Shown: in pieces, positions 63,047 to 64,000 of the stretch
How positions within the stretch are numbered: position 1 is the stretch's first letter
Layout: each line of letters begins with the position of its first letter
Source: Microbacterium aerolatum
Lineage (GTDB): Bacteria; Actinomycetota; Actinomycetes; Actinomycetales; Microbacteriaceae
Direction of reading: 5' to 3'
Assembly (NCBI RefSeq): GCF_007988825.1
Contig: NZ_BJUW01000001.1
Location: 248,001 to 312,000 of the forward strand
Length of the DNA: 64,000 nucleotides
Position numbers and translations under genes: made by a program
The notes under the pieces: generated by a model
The model's database searches: none
The model's input: only the letters and a program-made list of their open reading frames with translations
What the model was told of the DNA's origin: nothing

Positions 63047-64000
63047 TCAACGCCGACCGGGACGCCAGCCGGCGGCGATGAGCGCGGATGCCACCTTGTC
63101 GACGGCGATCTGCGGATCAGGCCGCAGATGATGGCTCAGAATGCGCACGAGCTGCCAGTCCAGCACTCGGATGGACTCCCAGCGGTCAGCGTCGCGCGCG
63201 AACTGCTCGGCTTCGGCATGCTGCCGCCCGTCGTACTCCGACGCGACGCGGTACTCGGGGTACGCGAGATCGAGCCGAGCCACGAATCGACCGGAGTGGT
63301 CGTAAAGACACCAGTTGAGCTCGGGCTCCGGTAGACCGGCACGGGTGATCGCCAGACGGAGGGCGGTCTCCTGCGCGCTCTCCGCGCCCTCGCGGATCTC
63401 CGGGAGCGCACGTTTCAGCCGCCCACGCACATCACCTGCCTCGTCGACCTCGTTCCACAGATCCTCGATCGTCGCGAACGCGTTGCGCGGGTGGATGAGG
63501 AAGTCACCAGCCGCGATGAGATCGTCGACGTTCCAGGTGGATGCGGCCTGCCGCCACATGCGTGCCGGAAGCTCGATCGGCAGATCGTGCACGCGAAGCC
63601 GATCAGGCGGTCGCACCTGCAGCCGGTGACCGATCACTCCACGGCGTGCCGGCTGAGGTTTCGGCCGGCGTGCAGAAACGTGCAAGTCGAGCCGATTCGC
63701 GCTCGTGTAGGGGATCGGCGCGCCGATGATCGCGAGCCCGCTGCCGTGACTGACGAATTGGTCTTCGGTCAGTGCAGGCGCGAACCGCCGTGCACGCTCG
63801 AGCAGCTCTGCACGCAGCCGTTGCATGCGCGCCGTGGGCGTCTCGTCGACGGGGAGCGGCACGCCAGCGGCGGGTGCGCGCAGAAGGCGCACGCCTCGGG
63901 TCGGCATCTCGAGGTCATCAGCGCGAAGCCGCGATGGGGAGACGCCGAGCTCGCGTGCATCGGCCACGGCGAACGGCGTCTGGAGCAGCGATGCGGGCAA
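63047..64000 (-). CDS. DUF559 / restriction-endonuclease-like protein, cut by the right edge
   Basis: At least 317 residues. The C-terminal 100 residues match DUF559, a Vsr/restriction-endonuclease fold, with R-L-D-L-A-Y-P-E, E-Y-D-G-R-Q-H and late D-W-Q-L-V-R-I. The N-terminus (T-P-F-A-V-A-D-A-R-E-L-G-V) resembles the helix-turn-helix start of AbiEi-like antitoxins and related actinobacterial proteins. The reading frame is open at base 64000, so the true start is probably just outside. The role is unknown; DNA cleavage or defence is possible. Confidence 0.75.
   Translation of the reverse strand: MPASLLQTPFAVADARELGVSPSRLRADDLEMPTRGVRLLRAPAAGVPLPVDETPTARMQRLRAELLERARRFAPALTEDQFVSHGSGLAIIGAPIPYTSANRLDLHVSARRPKPQPARRGVIGHRLQVRPPDRLRVHDLPIELPARMWRQAASTWNVDDLIAAGDFLIHPRNAFATIEDLWNEVDEAGDVRGRLKRALPEIREGAESAQETALRLAITRAGLPEPELNWCLYDHSGRFVARLDLAYPEYRVASEYDGRQHAEAEQFARDADRWESIRVLDWQLVRILSHHLRPDPQIAVDKVASALIAAGWRPGRR

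Noticed and set aside
62928-63131. Short plus-strand frame over the 21-bp inverted repeat
   Set aside because: Its codons are simply the repeat; no ribosome-binding site or family likeness.

Overview
The window is high-GC actinobacterial chromosome, most likely Microbacterium or a close relative in the Microbacteriaceae. The clues are the gene order lysA-hom-thrB-rho-prfA-prmC-tsaC-wecA-atpIBEFHAGDC, frequent GTG/TTG starts, MEP-pathway isoprenoid genes and lipobox lipoproteins. I see no rRNA, tRNA or CRISPR array. The only mobile DNA is a transposase end at the left edge. Coding density is very high and no gene-free stretch exceeds about 230 bases.

Layout. 1-1900: IS481-type transposase end, RibD/DHFR-like reductase, BrkB-type membrane protein. 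2034-9023: lysine/threonine genes (lysA, hom, thrB), then rho and prfA. 9041-10971: a small membrane protein and the cysteine pair cysK-cysE on the minus strand, sitting inside the usual prfA-prmC junction. 11078-21326: prmC, tsaC, wecA and the complete F1Fo ATP synthase operon. 21403-26932: yaaA, a DUF5684-like protein, a PP2C phosphatase and a FtsK/EssC-type ATPase. 26936-31542: alanine dehydrogenase, asparaginase, OsmC, an acyltransferase and an FKBP lipoprotein. 31572-41365: MEP-pathway genes dxr and ispG, a MurE-type ligase, a YcnI copper-type protein, the RseP-type site-2 protease, a fused TrpE/TrpG (PhzE-like) enzyme behind a tryptophan attenuator, and an AlaX-like editing protein. 41390-45245: a decayed patch (HAD remnant, frameshifted acetyltransferase) with a kinase, an RNB nuclease and an isocitrate-lyase-family enzyme. 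45264-52733: proS, a LOG-family protein, nusA-ylxR-infB-rbfA. 52819-64000: a large LuxR regulator, mutY, truB, ribF, a SNF2 helicase, pfkA and a DUF559 protein cut by the right edge.

The strongest non-gene signals are regulatory. One is a textbook four-segment attenuator with a leader peptide carrying tandem Trp codons, placed before a PhzE-like synthase. A second is a -10 hexamer TANNNT lying exactly 6 nt before the start codon of more than a dozen genes, which predicts leaderless mRNAs. A third is a pair of mutually exclusive hairpins in the infB leader, one of which hides the ribosome-binding site. Palindromic repeats lie in several gene junctions, and a copy of one repeat has been read in frame inside hom.

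Most genes are housekeeping. I did not find an obviously new multi-gene system; the novelty candidates are the leaders, the repeats and a few atypical enzymes.
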